Below the pieces are notes generated by a model that worked only from the letters and a program-made list of their open reading frames with translations, did no database searches and was not told where the DNA came from. A stretch of DNA of 64,000 nt from Cryoendolithus antarcticus (lineage: Eukaryota; Ascomycota; Dothideomycetes; Cladosporiales; Cladosporiaceae): NCBI GenBank assembly GCA_002077065.1, contig NAJO01000059.1, positions 124,001 through 188,000 on the forward strand, read 5' to 3'. This document shows, piece by piece, positions 11,536-23,248 of the stretch. Position 1 is the stretch's first letter. Every line of letters begins with the position of its first letter. The position numbers and the translations under genes were made by a program.

Positions 11536-12673
11536 TTAGGAGTGGTCGACTTCGGCGACATCAGGGTTGAGGCCCAAGATGAAGTCCCTCGTCATCTCGA
11601 AGCTCAGCCATGAAGCTGCCATGCTTGGCGCAACCTTGAGCAAGTTGGGTGAGATGCCCTTGTACAAGCCTTTGAGGCCTTCTTGTGCCGTGATCCTGCG
11701 CACAGCGTCGAAGATCGATGTGTACTGGTAGCCCATGCCGGACATGGTATTGATTTGAAAGCGCCGCCGGAGAACATCACTGCAGAGGTGGTCAGTGGTT
11801 GTCAAGAACTAGCTAAGCAGAAGAGACGTACAGTGGATATGTGCAAGTCTGCGCCACGGCACCCGAGATCGCTCCAGCTCCAAGCTTGCCAATATTGCTG
11901 GGATCCCGCTCTCCCTCCGGAGTAAAGTACGTTCGTACGCTCTCGTAGATCATGAAGTTCAGCCCCACGTACGGTGCCACACCTGCGACTGTGGGCACTA
12001 TGCCGCGGTATAATGCCCCCACACCGCCCTCAGTCCTATACATGGCCTTCATGACACTCCACATACCGGGCTTCTCTCTTAGCCCTGGAGGAGGAGCTTT
12101 TGAACCAGGTAAATTCGGCGATTTCGTGAGAGCGGCGAACGATGCGGTCTGAATCGAGAGTCGCGTCCGCACGATGTCCAGAGGGTATGTGACAGACACC
12201 GACGTTATGCCCGCCATTGCACCGCAAAGCAACCGCGAGACCGGTGTCAACGGCGCACCAGGCGAAGGCTCAAAGCCCTTCTTGTAGATGTTGTAGCTCC
12301 CGAACTGCACGGCGCTATAAGGCACGATCCGTATACAATTCGTGCCGTTCCCTGCCATCAGCCCTCGCCATCCCTCCTCTTTCCACATCTTGCCCAGCGC
12401 CTTGCCGATGCTCATCTTATACTCCTCCCGCCCGACATTCTGCACTTGGAGCAGGATCTTGAGTCTCTCCAAGGGCGAGACTACAGTCCGGGATATCGCG
12501 CCAGCTACGCCACCGGCTATGAAGGAGGCGACTATGGCTTGGGAGACCCATACTCGGAAGGCGGCGTAGGGAATTGGTATCGCTGGGGCGGGCTCGGTGG
12601 ACAGCACGCCCTGGGCGGGTTGTGAGGCGTCGGGAGGTTCCGATGGGGACGGTATGGGTTCGCGGGAGCTCAT
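11536..12673 (-). CDS. Mitochondrial carrier (SLC25), YPR011C/SLC25A42-like
   Basis: Exons 12673-11832 and 11779-11536 join across a 52-base intron (GTACGT donor, TGCAG acceptor) to give 361 residues. All three carrier repeats are present with their PX(D/E)XX(K/R) signatures: SPLERLKILLQ in repeat 1, YPLDIVRTRLS in repeat 2 and YPLDVLRRRFQ in repeat 3. The intron cuts inside the third signature, so both exons are needed. Between the repeats, EEGWRGLMAGNGTNCIRIVP is typical of the subgroup containing yeast YPR011C (adenosine 5'-phosphosulfate/PAPS transport in yeast) and animal SLC25A42 (CoA/PAP). It acts in the inner mitochondrial membrane. The first 40 residues are proline-rich and likely cytosolic. 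Carrier identity is firm; the substrate is inferred. Confidence 0.9.
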
Positions 12674-13581
12674 TGTGATCGGTGGAAAAGTTGCGGCTTC
12701 ATCGAACGCGTGCGACTAAGTCGCAATGGGTGTCCGGAGCTTTGTCGCGTGGGTGATGTAGAGTTACAGGCGCAGGGCGGTATCATCGAACGACTCTTGG
12801 ATTCCGAGTGCGTGGCCTGAGCGGGAAGTCGAAGATCAGCAGCCAGTATGTGTGGGAGGCTATGGTCGTATGGGATATTCCTTAGGGAGTCATGTGCATT
12901 TACATGTGATGTCGCTCATTTGTCTGAAGTCTCGTAGAAACGCAGGGTTTCGGCTGACCCGAAGCTTAAATTTTGGGTGACTTTTACGAAGAACACTTCC
13001 AAGTTGCTTTTCCCTTCCATTTGATTGTGCACGAGGTCAACATCGAATGAAATGGCGATAGACCTCTAACGATAGCCTGCGCAACGGGGACGTTACACAT
13101 GTCGTCGCCACGCTGACTGGCCTCACGGCGCCCTCGCCACCGCGCCCCTTTCGGCAGCAGCGTCTCAGCCTCCGGAGCGATTGTTTGTCACCACCCATCA
13201 GCGGTCATGCGTGCCTGGGAGACTTGAGCGCAGACCGCAGCAGTGAAGTGATCCTTATCATCGCCAGAGACGGCACTGAAGATGGCAACCAGAAGTCACG
13301 AGTCATCACACAGCGCATGCCGGCACACTGAAGCCGTGTTCATTTGCGCGTGTACCAGGGTAGCACCAGCATTTCCAAAGACGTGACGATGGAGCAAGGT
13401 GCAGGTGATTTTGAGTTCTCTACTCTTGAAGCACATGACGATTATCATAGATCTTACATCCCTTTCCGTCCAACCTTCTTTTACTCCGCACCGAGAAATA
13501 CGAAAATCCGAGCCACTAGTCTTGGGAATTGAACATCGCTAGATCATCTCCCTTTAGATGGGCTCTGGCTCTGCCATTATG
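12674..13581. other. Intergenic (carrier promoter side)
   Basis: A 908-base gap upstream of the carrier gene. No credible coding or RNA gene is seen. Confidence 0.5.
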
Positions 13582-14635
13582 TCAGCACCTTGCGCAGGTA
13601 AGTGAAGGACATGCTAGACTTGCCCTGCGGCTCTTCTCCGGGCTCTTCTCGCGCCCGAACTGCGATTTACCTGGACTCTTGGACTACACGTTCATGTCAG
13701 CGACTGCGAAACGGAAAGCGAGGCCGCCCATATCGACTTACCGGTGACCGCTGCTTTTCCTTCTGCGGACTGGCAGGCTGTTGTAGGACCTCGTCAGCGA
13801 TGTCCATTTCCAATCTTCGTCCACGTAGCAGAAAGTCGCTCACCCTCCCAGTCAGCGCCCCCACTGCGCTCTGCGCAAGACTTCCGACAGTCTCAACGAC
13901 AGCCTGCGCACCGCTCCCGACCTTCTCAGCGAAGCTCTCGACTTCTTGGCCCTTCTTGCCCGTTACCTTTTTCGCGCCCTTGTTAGCCACGTCCTTGAAT
14001 TTTCCCTCGACGCTACTATCGTCGCCGAAATGGCTGACACACATCTGTTCTCGGCCACTATACAGCGCCCGATTTCCACACTTGGTTCCTCTGGGCATAT
14101 TTTGCAGGGGCTGCGAGATTGTCTGGCTCACCTTTCCGGCCGCCTTCTTCACGGCCGGCTTCGCTTTCGTGGCAGCTTTCTTGACGGCAGGCTTGGCTTC
14201 CTTCTCGACTTTCTTTGCGGCTGGCTTGGCCTTCGCGACAGCCTTCTTCGCAGCAGGCTTAGCCTTGGCGGCAACGGTCTTTGCAGCGGGCTTCACTTTG
14301 GCTACGGCCTTCTTCGCCGCAGGCTTCGCCTTAGCAGCAGCCGTCTTGGCTGCTGGCTTCGCAGTAATAGCAGCCTTCTTCGGCGCAGCCTTCTTGGCAG
14401 CAGGCTTCTTCACGCCAGCGTTCTTCACAGGAGAGGCCTTCTTCTTTGGCTTAGCCGCAGTGGACTTGGCGCCAGCTCCACTACCGGATTTGGCTTTCTT
14501 CGCCGCGGCAGTGTCGGTGGTATTCGTCTTTGCCTGGCGCGTGGGGGCTTTAGGAGTACCCTTCTTGGGCAAGCCTTTCTTCGGCGCCGCCTTCTTCGCA
14601 GACGCCTTCGGTTTCGTAGGCGCATTAGGAGCCAT
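13582..14635 (-). CDS. Lysine/alanine-rich repeat protein, histone H1-tail-like
   Basis: The product starts MAPNAPTKPKASAKKAAPKK at 14635. Residues about 5-170 are repeats of Lys-Pro-Ala-Ala-Lys-Lys type, like a histone H1 C-terminal tail, but the winged-helix globular domain of H1 is not visible. The second half is different: ESFAEKVGSGAQAVVETVGSL suggests an amphipathic helix, then a charged tail. A clear intron is 13741-13684 (GTAAGT donor, CTGAC branch, 58 bases), after which the frame ends at 13582 with a basic Ser/Lys/Arg tail. A second, in-frame intron 14131-14045 (87 bases, GTGAGC..ACAG, no stop codon) is plausible because its translation is unlike the flanking repeats. Length is 331 residues without that splice, 302 with it. 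Likely a nuclear, DNA-binding protein, by composition only. Confidence 0.6.
14150..14420 (-). repeat. Coding minisatellite: Lys/Pro/Ala repeats
   Basis: Imperfect tandem units of about 33 bases encode variants of KPAAKKAVAKV within the lysine-rich protein. The opposite strand of this repeat reads as an Ala/Phe-rich hydrophobic open frame, which is an artefact of the same repeat. Confidence 0.7.
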
Positions 14636-15165
14636 CGTAGTGTAGGACTCGAAGCTGCTGGGAGGGACGTCAGTTACTTGGCCTAAGCTACAATCATCCG
14701 CGGTAGGATGTGGACGGCACGCGAGTTCGACCGGGCAACGTGACTGCTCGAGCTTGCAAAGGGGCTGGAAGATAACTGACGGTAGTGCGCAGACTGGTAC
14801 TGAGTCTCTGCGTGGACCACCGTGCATCCGCATAGCCCTGCGGAGATTAGACACACTGAATGACCAATTGGTAAGGATAGCGAGCGGTATGTCTGATGCT
14901 AGCTGGACAGATGCGACCTTGACGAAGTTGTTGGGCGCGATGAAGTCAAGACTAGCGTGCAGGTCACGAGGCAAATCGAAACATAAACAAACTCTCCAAT
15001 CTGCATGGTCTGGCTCGTGTGATGTTTTGGAGTCCGGCTTCTGCGGAATGCTCAAAATTCTACCTGTGACCGCAATTTCTTTGCGAAGTCTATTCCGCAT
15101 TCCAATCAACACGCCGGCCGGTCACACCTGTGTTACCCTGTTCGGGCCGCATCAAAGCAGCAATG
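14636..15165. other. Intergenic (promoter of lysine-rich gene)
   Basis: A 530-base gap between the 3' end of GDH2 and the start of the lysine-rich gene, both minus strand. The lysine-rich frame stays open upstream of its ATG, but that part lacks its composition and is taken as leader. Confidence 0.45.
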
Positions 15166-18100
15166 CTATTGCCCATTGATCGCGGCCTTCGATCGACTCA
15201 TTCTCAAGTTCATGAACGCGAAGAAGCTCACGGGCGAAGCAGAAATGCCCATGCTGTAGATGAACCGGCTCGCCAGGAAGGAGCCAAAGATGGCTTTGAG
15301 GTAGTTGATCGGTACCTGCGCACCACCAAATTAGCAATCAGAATCGCCGCAGCACGTTAAGACGAGAATAACTCACTCTCTCCATAATCTTCTCCAACCC
15401 AATCTGCTGCAACAACAGCTGCGGCAACGCATCACTCAACACACTCCTCCGCAGCTCAACATTATCCCACAACTCTGTAGCCTGCAGCTCCTCATCCATC
15501 CGCGTAATAGCCACACTCAGCCGATCACTCAGAATACTCCTGCTCTCTCCCGTAGCCTCGCCCTCCCGCCACAGAACCTCAAACTCCAGCCTCGCGTTCT
15601 CTCGAATCGTAGCCTGCACTTGTCTCACGTACTCCTCGTAGAACGCTGGCACAGTCCCGTCGGGGCGGACGCACATATGTTCTATGAAGCCCGCGTCGTC
15701 GAAGGACAGCGAGGCGAGCACTTCGAGCGAGGAGGACGTGACGCCGCCCTTGTTCGCGGAGGCGTCTTTGAAGATTACCGTGCCGGCTTTTTCGAGGCGG
15801 AGCTTGGCTTCTTGTGTGATGAACAGATTCGCGCCTTCGACGATGTACGTGATGCAAGGTTTGCCGCCTTTGATCAGTTTCGTGGCGGTGGAGAAATCGA
15901 TGCTCTCTGGGCGGCCGCCGCAGGGGACGAAGATATCGTAGTGTTCTTGGTTGCGGAGGTGGAAGGTGTTGCGGAAAGTGGTGCCGTTGTTGATTACTTC
16001 GCCGGAGGGAAGGGTGAGGTTGGAGTCTTCAACTAGAACGCGGTAGCCTGCGGAGCTGAGTTTTGCGGCGGCGAAGTCGGAGATCATCTTGCGGTTCTTC
16101 GCCAGGCGAAGGAGTTCGGAGCGGTCGAGACCATTTGGGTCGACGAGCACGCCAGAGCCGTCGACTATGGCTACATATTTCTCGTTGCCGAGGAGGATCT
16201 CGTTTGAGCCTAAATCGCCATCTGGACCACCTGTCTGCAGCTTGCGGACCTCACGCTCGTCGAGATTGAGCTTGCGGTAGATACCTAGCACGTACTCACG
16301 CACACTAAGCGTGGTCATGCCATAGCGATCATGGGGGATGCCGCCAAGCTTAGGGGATTTGCCGGTAAAGAAGGACTTCCACCAGGGTGCGCCGCGAATG
16401 CGAGCGTGCTCAGTTGCCCAGTCGACAAGATCTGCAGTGTTCTCATCAGGACCCATGAACAGGATCTCCTCTTTGCCATGAAGGTCAACGATCGGGTCTT
16501 TAATGCCGGGGCTCGTAGGTGGCAGCAGCAGGTCCATGACCGAATCGATGTACTTCTCGAACGCCACTCGAGCCTTGTCTTGGTGCAAATAGTCTAGTAA
16601 AATGACACCCTTGCTGCCGCCTTCCGGGATATCTTTGTTCTTCTTTTGCTGAGTATTGGCCAAATTGTAGTTCTCGTCGAACATCGACCGAGCGTTGATG
16701 CCATACGCTTCGCGGCTCCTAGACTTGACGATGCGAATGCCACCACGCGCGATGTCGCGGAAGCGGAGATGGAAGCCTCTGAATTCCGAGCTGATCACCA
16801 GGAACATGCCGTAGAGTGGTTGAGGGTACTCTTCAACGGGCAAGAAAGTGGGATTCAGTCGGAACGACAGAGCGACTTTGGTTGGTGTGTAGAAGTTCGT
16901 CTTCAGTACTGAGCTGTTGAAGACGCGGAATGCTGTCATGACCATCTCGTGATGCTCGTTGACGGCGGTCTTTGCGATGAGCGCAGCCAGCTCAGAGTCT
17001 GTAAGTGCCCTGTCGATCGTCATCCGCTGATACGAAAGAGTCGGGAGGAAGTTATCCTCCTCACCACGCGTCTGAACGTAATGCGTATTGGCGAAAGCCA
17101 AGTACAGCGGGCGGACGAGATCGGGATACTGGTTGATGATCTCGAGAATGTAGTCTGCGGTGAAAGTCTCGTTTCTCAGTCGCTTCTTCAGCTTGCCCAG
17201 AATCTCGGCATGTGCGTTGTTGTTGCTGTCGAGCATCGTTGCCAGTGTGTTATACTCGCTCCCCAGACGGTTGAGAAAGTGCTGCACGAAGATCCAGACG
17301 CAATGAGCGTATATCGACTCCTGCAACGACATCTTTCCAGCGATGAAGTGCGCCTGAAACTTATTCTGTGGTATGCAGTACAAAAGTGAGATCTCCTTGG
17401 TAATCTGGTGGATGCTGGCTTCGATCGGAGGGTGCTTGCTCGTGCTGTTTGGCGAGGGTCTAAGGTAGATCGACATGATTGTGATTCCATTCGAGAACTG
17501 CTCAACGTACTTCCTCGAAGACGTCAGGCCGTAGTAGTGGTAGAGGTTGCTCAGTGCAGAGAACAAGCCCAAGGCACTACCTTGCTTGAAGCCTACGATA
17601 AGTCGCTTCTCCCGCTGACCCTCGACGTCGTACATATCGATCACGGGTCCAGTGCGCTGGACAGCTTGGTCCATGATCCCCTGGTACACCTGCTTCGTAT
17701 TCTTGGTAGTCTTCTGCAGGAACCTCTCGTCGCCAAGTACTTCAATCCTCGTCTCACCCATTTCGGGCGTCTTGTTCTTGAAGCTCGCCTGGTACACGAA
17801 GTAGCACCTGATCGACTGCACCGCCGCGTCCGAGCTTGTTGCCCTGAAGGTCTCCACTCGGAAGCTCTTCGCGCCTCGACTTCCGTCCAGGTACTTCGTC
17901 TCTAGCCTCTCCTCGTACTTCGGTCCACCAGCGTTGGTAATTCCTGGCGTGCTCGTATCGATGTACACCGCATGGTCCACATCCTCCTTGTCCAGCTGGA
18001 TCTGGATCGGTCCGTCTCCACCTCCTCTGGCATAAGCAGCGACCTTCGCAGCCCAAAGCGAGTGGATGTGGCTCGCAATCGCCGCTACAGTCTCTGTGCT

Positions 18101-18412
18101 GAAATACATATCATCGATCCCCAGGGCGTTGTAGAACCATTCCGTCTCGGTCTTCACGAAGTCCTCTGGGATGAACTCGGCAGCGTCTAGCTCGGTCATG
18201 ACATCCTCCATCTGCTTTGCTTTGCCCTCAAATTTCGGTGCGACATAGCCGCTGCCGCTCTCATGCAGGACATGCGGGTTGGGAGAGCCTGGCACACCGA
18301 GATGTGTAGGCTGAGGGGAGGGGTGTCTGGAGGGTTCGCGGATGACGGTGTCGAGGAGCTTGTTGTGCGGTTGTGTGGTGCCATTTGCGCCGTTCGGTGT
18401 AAGTGAAGCCAT
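15166..18412 (-). CDS. GDH2: NAD-specific glutamate dehydrogenase
   Basis: This large NAD-dependent enzyme oxidises glutamate to 2-oxoglutarate and ammonia, the catabolic counterpart of NADP-GDH. Exon 1 is 18412-15377 and exon 2 is 15315-15166; the 61-base intron (GTGAGT..GCAG) is in phase 0. The 1061-residue product is the usual size for fungal Gdh2. The catalytic region includes FHLRFRDIARGGIRIV, SREAYGINARSMFDENYNLA and DIPEGGSKGVILLD; the dinucleotide-binding half contains DGDLGSNEILL and SYRVLVEDSNLTLPSGEVI-like sequence, then CITYIVEGANLFIT. Exon 2 gives the expected C-terminus VPINYLKAIFGSFLASRFIY. Without it the protein would end in an intronic tail. The first 90 residues are an unstructured leader. 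Confidence 0.95.
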
Positions 18413-19239
18413 GGCTGCAGATTCTGCTCTCGACGAGCTTGGTAGTAGGTATTTGAAGTCCGGAGCTCAGTCCATGGAATGTCTTACTGGAGGAGATCTG
18501 ACACAGTCGGGAGAGCTACGGTTTAGTAGTAGAACCGAATCGTCAGAGTCTTATGAGTAAATCGTCACGCTTTGAGGCGGCCCGACACGTATAAGTATAG
18601 CTTTCTAATACCTCAGCCTTCCGAGTACTTGGGAGGGTCTCAAGCAAGACAGCCTTACCACCCAATCGCGGGTGTAAGCTCTTATCGAAGGCGGTGACAC
18701 GGGAGAAGGATTGTGGAAAACGGTGCAAGGAGATCTTCGCTCAATACCTCTATGTTCCTGTATGGGTGGTGATGTTCTGTCCTACCAACCACTTGCGTGC
18801 TATTCGTAATATCAAGGTCATCAGCTGTTCTGCGATAAAAACATCGCGGTAACAGTCGGCACAGTACGAGCTTGGTGCGCTAGCAACATGCGCCTCCTCG
18901 GCCACGCATCCGGTACCTGGATGCGAAGGGATTCGGGTGAGCTGTGCCTGCAGATCACTTTTAGTACACGAGACCTGCGTATGGCGTCCCCTCACGTGCA
19001 CAGCAAAAGCTGCAATGCTGCAGTACATCGAATCGATGCTGCGGGCATGACACATGGCGGCAATGGTACGGACACATGAGTACATCGTTACGTCAAATCT
19101 TGCCGCGTCAAAGCCCAAGCATAACGATGCCGACGACTTCTACTCCATGTATGCGAGCAGGTAATGGCAGCTGATACGCACTTGTCGGGCCGTTGAGACC
19201 AACGGCTTCATTGTTTCCACAGCTTGTCCTCCTGATCCA
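18413..19239. other. Intergenic (GDH2 promoter)
   Basis: An 827-base gap upstream of GDH2 and downstream of the hexosaminidase gene. No coding signal was recognised; it should contain the GDH2 promoter. Confidence 0.5.
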
Positions 19240-21030
19240 CTACAGCGCACACTGCGTCCCATTCATAGTACAAAACGGCATCTGAATCGGCTCAGCCCTC
19301 ACCCCTCTTGCGACAAGCCTTTCCCTCATCTCACTCAGTCTAGGACTCGCTGTAATCTGACTCCGATTCTGCCCATACTCGTCCTTAGCCCCGGACCACA
19401 GCACCTCCCCAGCCGCGCAAGCCCTAGGCCAAACCATCTGGTCCAAATTGACAGCATCAGTTTGCTCGCTCCAGATGTGTGCTTCCCCGCCAACGACAAA
19501 TTGCGTTGCATTGGCTGGAACACCAGACAACGGATCGTAGGAGTACATCACGCGCCAATTGTGGCGGGGCGAGCAGTAGTCTGGGTAGGGCCAGTATTGT
19601 GCTGAGGAGGCGCCGGGGCGGAAGTCGAGCCATTGGCCTTGTCCGCAGTCGAGGTACCAGTAGTTGTAATTCCCGGCTATGACTCTGTAGCCTTTGCTCG
19701 CTATGGCTGCGACGTTCTCGTCGCTCTGCCAGCTGTTGATCAGCGTTTGGGAGGGGAGAGTGAGGTTCCAGGTAAGGAGCATTTCTTCCCAGACTAGGGG
19801 TGTGAAATTTGCGGCTACAATTTGGGCCATGTTGCGGTCCATGAACTTCTGCATCAGAGGTTGCAGTATCTTAGTGGAGTTCGAGCCGACTGTATCGTCG
19901 AGGTTGTAGGCGTTGAGGTTCACTTCGTCGCCGCCGAGATGGAAGTATTGAGTCAGTGGTTTCAGACGCGGAAGCAGATCATCGAACAGCTTCTCCAAGA
20001 ACTCGTACACAGCAGTCGAATTCAGCTTGAGGGTGCCAGACGGCGGCTCAGCAGCATAGGTATCCCAATTCGGTAGTACTTCGAATGCAGCAATCAGCTC
20101 CGGATGACTGAACGCAATTGACGAGGTGTGACCTGGCTGGTCGATCTCCATGACCACCTGCACACCCAGCAGAGAGCCATACTCCTGCAGCGCCCTCACA
20201 TCCTCGGGCGAGTACTTTTGGAACCCAACATATGCACCCTTATCAGCCAGCTCCGGCATCGACGGAATCTCCAATGGCCATGACTGTGAGTCTGTAATGT
20301 GCCAGTGCAGGCGATTGAATTTGCTGTAAGCCAAGGCGTCAACAGTGCGGTACAAATCGATCATCGGCTTGAACGTCCGCGAAGTGTCAACATTAAGACC
20401 TCGCCACGCGAACTTCGGAGCGTCGGTAATTGACACGGGCGCGAGGCTCGTGTATGCTCCGCCATCAGTATGCTCAAAGAAGAGCTGGGTGAATGTCGTC
20501 AAGCCGTACGACAGTCCGATCGAGGACGAAGATGTGATGGTTACATCACCGCTCTCTGTCACGGTAAGTGTGTATGCCTCACTCACGCCCCCCAGCGCCG
20601 GCTTGAGGATATCTGCGGGATCTGTGGCGTTCTGCTGGAGAGAGATGCTCTTGACGAAGAGCTTATTATTGCAGTCCGGCTCAAAGTCCGAGAACCTTGG
20701 ATGGAACTTCCACGGCACGAAGAGCTTGCCGAACAGTGTATCATGAGTCCTCTGGATCGCATTGGAAATGACCTGATGTGTAGCTGAGTTGTTACCACTC
20801 CACGAAGAGTGATAGGTGTTCAATAATTTCTGCAAGTAATGAGATGAGTGAGGGTCAGGCTGAGTGCCCACCGGAGAAGATTCAAGTACCTGTCCCGCGC
20901 CGTTGTAGGTGATCTTTATACTTGGGTCGATCCAAAGCGTTGTGTTGCCATGAGTGTACGTAGACGGTAATGGCCAAATAGCCCAAGCAGTGGGAAGGCA
21001 GAGGATACTTGTGAGTAGAAGCCGCATCAT
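19240..21030 (-). CDS. Secreted beta-N-acetylhexosaminidase, GH20
   Basis: A 596-residue intronless enzyme that removes terminal GlcNAc from chitin oligomers or glycans outside the cell. Residues 1-17 (MMRLLLTSILCLPTAWA) are a clear signal peptide. Residues about 18-190 form the GH20 N-terminal alpha/beta domain (IWPLPSTYTHGNTTLWIDP). The TIM barrel starts near 205 with FAWRGLNVDTSRTF and LHWHITDSQSWPLE. The catalytic pair is in HLGGDEVNLN, Asp368-Glu369, the Asp polarising the substrate acetamido group and the Glu acting as acid/base. Several N-glycosylation sequons are present (NNSATH, NATD, NSTAV, NRSQ). Length and architecture match NagA-type fungal hexosaminidases involved in chitin recycling. 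Confidence 0.95.
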   Translation of the reverse strand: MMRLLLTSILCLPTAWAIWPLPSTYTHGNTTLWIDPSIKITYNGAGQVLESSPVGTQPDPHSSHYLQKLLNTYHSSWSGNNSATHQVISNAIQRTHDTLFGKLFVPWKFHPRFSDFEPDCNNKLFVKSISLQQNATDPADILKPALGGVSEAYTLTVTESGDVTITSSSSIGLSYGLTTFTQLFFEHTDGGAYTSLAPVSITDAPKFAWRGLNVDTSRTFKPMIDLYRTVDALAYSKFNRLHWHITDSQSWPLEIPSMPELADKGAYVGFQKYSPEDVRALQEYGSLLGVQVVMEIDQPGHTSSIAFSHPELIAAFEVLPNWDTYAAEPPSGTLKLNSTAVYEFLEKLFDDLLPRLKPLTQYFHLGGDEVNLNAYNLDDTVGSNSTKILQPLMQKFMDRNMAQIVAANFTPLVWEEMLLTWNLTLPSQTLINSWQSDENVAAIASKGYRVIAGNYNYWYLDCGQGQWLDFRPGASSAQYWPYPDYCSPRHNWRVMYSYDPLSGVPANATQFVVGGEAHIWSEQTDAVNLDQMVWPRACAAGEVLWSGAKDEYGQNRSQITASPRLSEMRERLVARGVRAEPIQMPFCTMNGTQCAL

Positions 21031-21796
21031 GGTGATTTACAGAGTTGTAGAGAAGACCAAGAAGGCCACTCGAAACCCAATTCAGGCAGACCAATGGTTA
21101 TGTACTCAACAAGTCTATTCGCATGGCACCCCGGCTCGTCTTGGTACTCCGGGCTTCCTGCTATCACAGCCTACTAGTGCTAGCAGAACGCTGCGGGGTT
21201 ATGTTGTTGATGCTACTGTGTCGATGTCTCACACTGCATGAGGTGGAGTCTGTTCTGACGTACGGTGCTCTGCTAGCAAGACGCAAGGCTACCTCACTTG
21301 CCTGCTAGTTGTGCTTGACTTTGCATCGCATCGCATCGTGTGCATGTGCATGTGCTTGTGCTTGTACCGACCTCGGAAGCGGCTGTGATTGTCGCTGCAG
21401 TTGTACAAGGACATGAGACGAGCACAAAAGTCAAAAGAATTGACGGAAGGCGCCACGATCGAGCTTGCCTGTTGCCATGACATCAATCGCCGAACGCGAC
21501 TCGACAAAAGTCAATTGCCAAAGAGTTCTGTATGAACAGCATATTCCTATCAGCTGTCAAGCAATGCAGAGCAGGACCAGCCTTACGAACGAGGTTGCGT
21601 CACAATCAAATAACATGAGGTCGTCTCTCGACGGGAGCCCTGCAGTGCAACCTGATAGCCGAATCTGCTACGCCCACCCCTGCACTGCAAGCCGGACAGC
21701 TGCTTTGTACATGCGAGCGCCATCTCACGAGGCTTCTTCTTGTACAGGTGCTCGAACGGTATGTCATGTTGCACTACGCGACATGTCGATAGTACA
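21031..21796. other. Intergenic (hexosaminidase promoter)
   Basis: A 766-base gap upstream of the hexosaminidase and downstream of the reductase gene. It contains a short repeat tract (21322-21366) but no gene I can support. Confidence 0.5.
21322..21366. repeat. Short tandem repeats (GCATC, TGCATG, TGCTTG)
   Basis: Three GCATC-type units run into two TGCATG and two TGCTTG units, forming a 45-base degenerate microsatellite upstream of the hexosaminidase gene. Confidence 0.7.
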
Positions 21797-23248
21797 CTAC
21801 AGAGGCATCTTCTTGTGCGTGTACTGCCTTCCACCGCTCCCATACATGGCCGCACCCTGCCCATTGCCAGCAAGACGATACTCATGAATCATCAGTCCCT
21901 CGAGTCCCACAGGTCCCCTTGCATGCACTTTGTTGGTGCTGATGCCGACTTCTGTACCGAACCCAAATCTCATCCCATCGCAGAATCGCGTGCTGCAATT
22001 CCAAAATTTGCACGCAGAGTCGACTCCATTGCAGAAACGGTCTGCCACATCTTTACTCGCTGTGATGATGGCGTCTGTGTGGTGCGAGCCATGCTCATTG
22101 ATATGATTTATGGCTGCGTCGACGGCGGATGTGGAGCTGCCCGAGCTCGAGGGGATAGTGCATATGGCGATGACAAGGTCAAGGAACTCGGTCGCGAAGT
22201 CGGCGTCGGAAGCAGATGTGATGCTAGTATGATTGCTGGGCTCCAGCTTCGACTCCAGCGCTTTCTTCGACGCTGGATCGCAACGCAAGCTCACACCCTT
22301 GGCGATCAAAGCAGATGCAACGTCTGGTAGCACCGTGTCCAGCACATCTTCGTTTACAAGTAAAGTCTCCACTGCATTGCACGCTGCCGGGTAGTCCGTC
22401 TTCGAATCGACCACGACATCCACGGCCATTTTCTTGTCCGCGTCCGAGTGGATATAGAGAGTACATAGACCGTCCGCATGACCCATCACGGGCATGTGTG
22501 CTTTGCGCTGGCAGTAGCTTACGAGCTCATTCGAACCACGTGGGATCACCAAGTCGATGTACTTGCTAAGCTCTAGTAGTGAGTCGATCGCATCACGGGT
22601 CGCTACCAATTGTATCGAATCGTTGGGCACCTCAGTCCTGTCCAGTGCTTTCGAGATGACCGATGCGATGACCTTGAAAGACTCCGTTGACTCCTTCCCA
22701 CCCTTGAGGATAGCTGCATTCGCCGACTTGATTGCGAGCGATGCGATGTTTGCAATGACTTCAGGCCGTGCTTCGAATATGATGAGGAGCACACCGATGG
22801 GACACGTCTGTCGTTGCAAGATGAGGCCGTTGTCAAGCTCTGTTCGTAAGTCCACCCTGCCGACTTTGAACAGTCAGCAGGGTGAGCAAGCTGAAAGGAA
22901 ACTGTATTGAGGGAGCAAGACACAAGAAAGTGACATAATTTACTTACCTGGGTCGTCCAGATCTCTGACATCTCGTATGCCCTGCAGCATGTCGTCGAAT
23001 TTGCCTGGCCTTGAGAGATCAAGTCTCTTAACTATGCTAGGATTGAGGTTGCCGTCCTTCGCAGACTGCTTTGCAAGCTCGAGATCTTTCGCGTTGGCGG
23101 CGAGGATATCGTCCCGTGCAGCAGCAAGTCCATTGTAGACAGCATCCAGTGCACTATTTCTCGCTGCTGTAGAAAGTGTCGCAAGCTTTCGTGAAGAGGT
23201 CTTCGCCGCACGAGCAGCGGCTTCGGGCGAAGCATTAGTGAGGGACAT
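21797..23248 (-). CDS. PRO2: Gamma-glutamyl phosphate reductase (proline biosynthesis)
   Basis: This enzyme reduces gamma-glutamyl phosphate to glutamate semialdehyde with NADPH, the second step of proline synthesis. Exons 23248-22948 and 22863-21797 are joined across an 84-base intron with GTAAGT donor and CTGAC branch site; the AAAG acceptor restores the conserved PVGRVDLRTELDNGL. The 455-residue product has LQRQTCPIGVLLIIFEARPEV, the loop LVIPRGSNELV and the catalytic cysteine at about residue 262 in DYPAACNAVETLLV. The C-terminal segment holds the family features STRFCDGMRFGFGTEVGIST and HARGPVGLEGLM. I start at the ATG at 23248 (MSLTNASPEAAARAAK) rather than 69 bases upstream, because homology-like sequence begins there. 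Confidence 0.94.

Noticed and set aside
13602..14645. Long plus-strand ORF (347 codons) rich in Ala, Phe and Gly, looking like a repetitive membrane protein
   Set aside because: It is the exact antisense of the Lys/Pro/Ala repeats; AAG-rich codons read as Phe/Leu on the other strand. The minus strand has a proper start, splice sites and biased composition.
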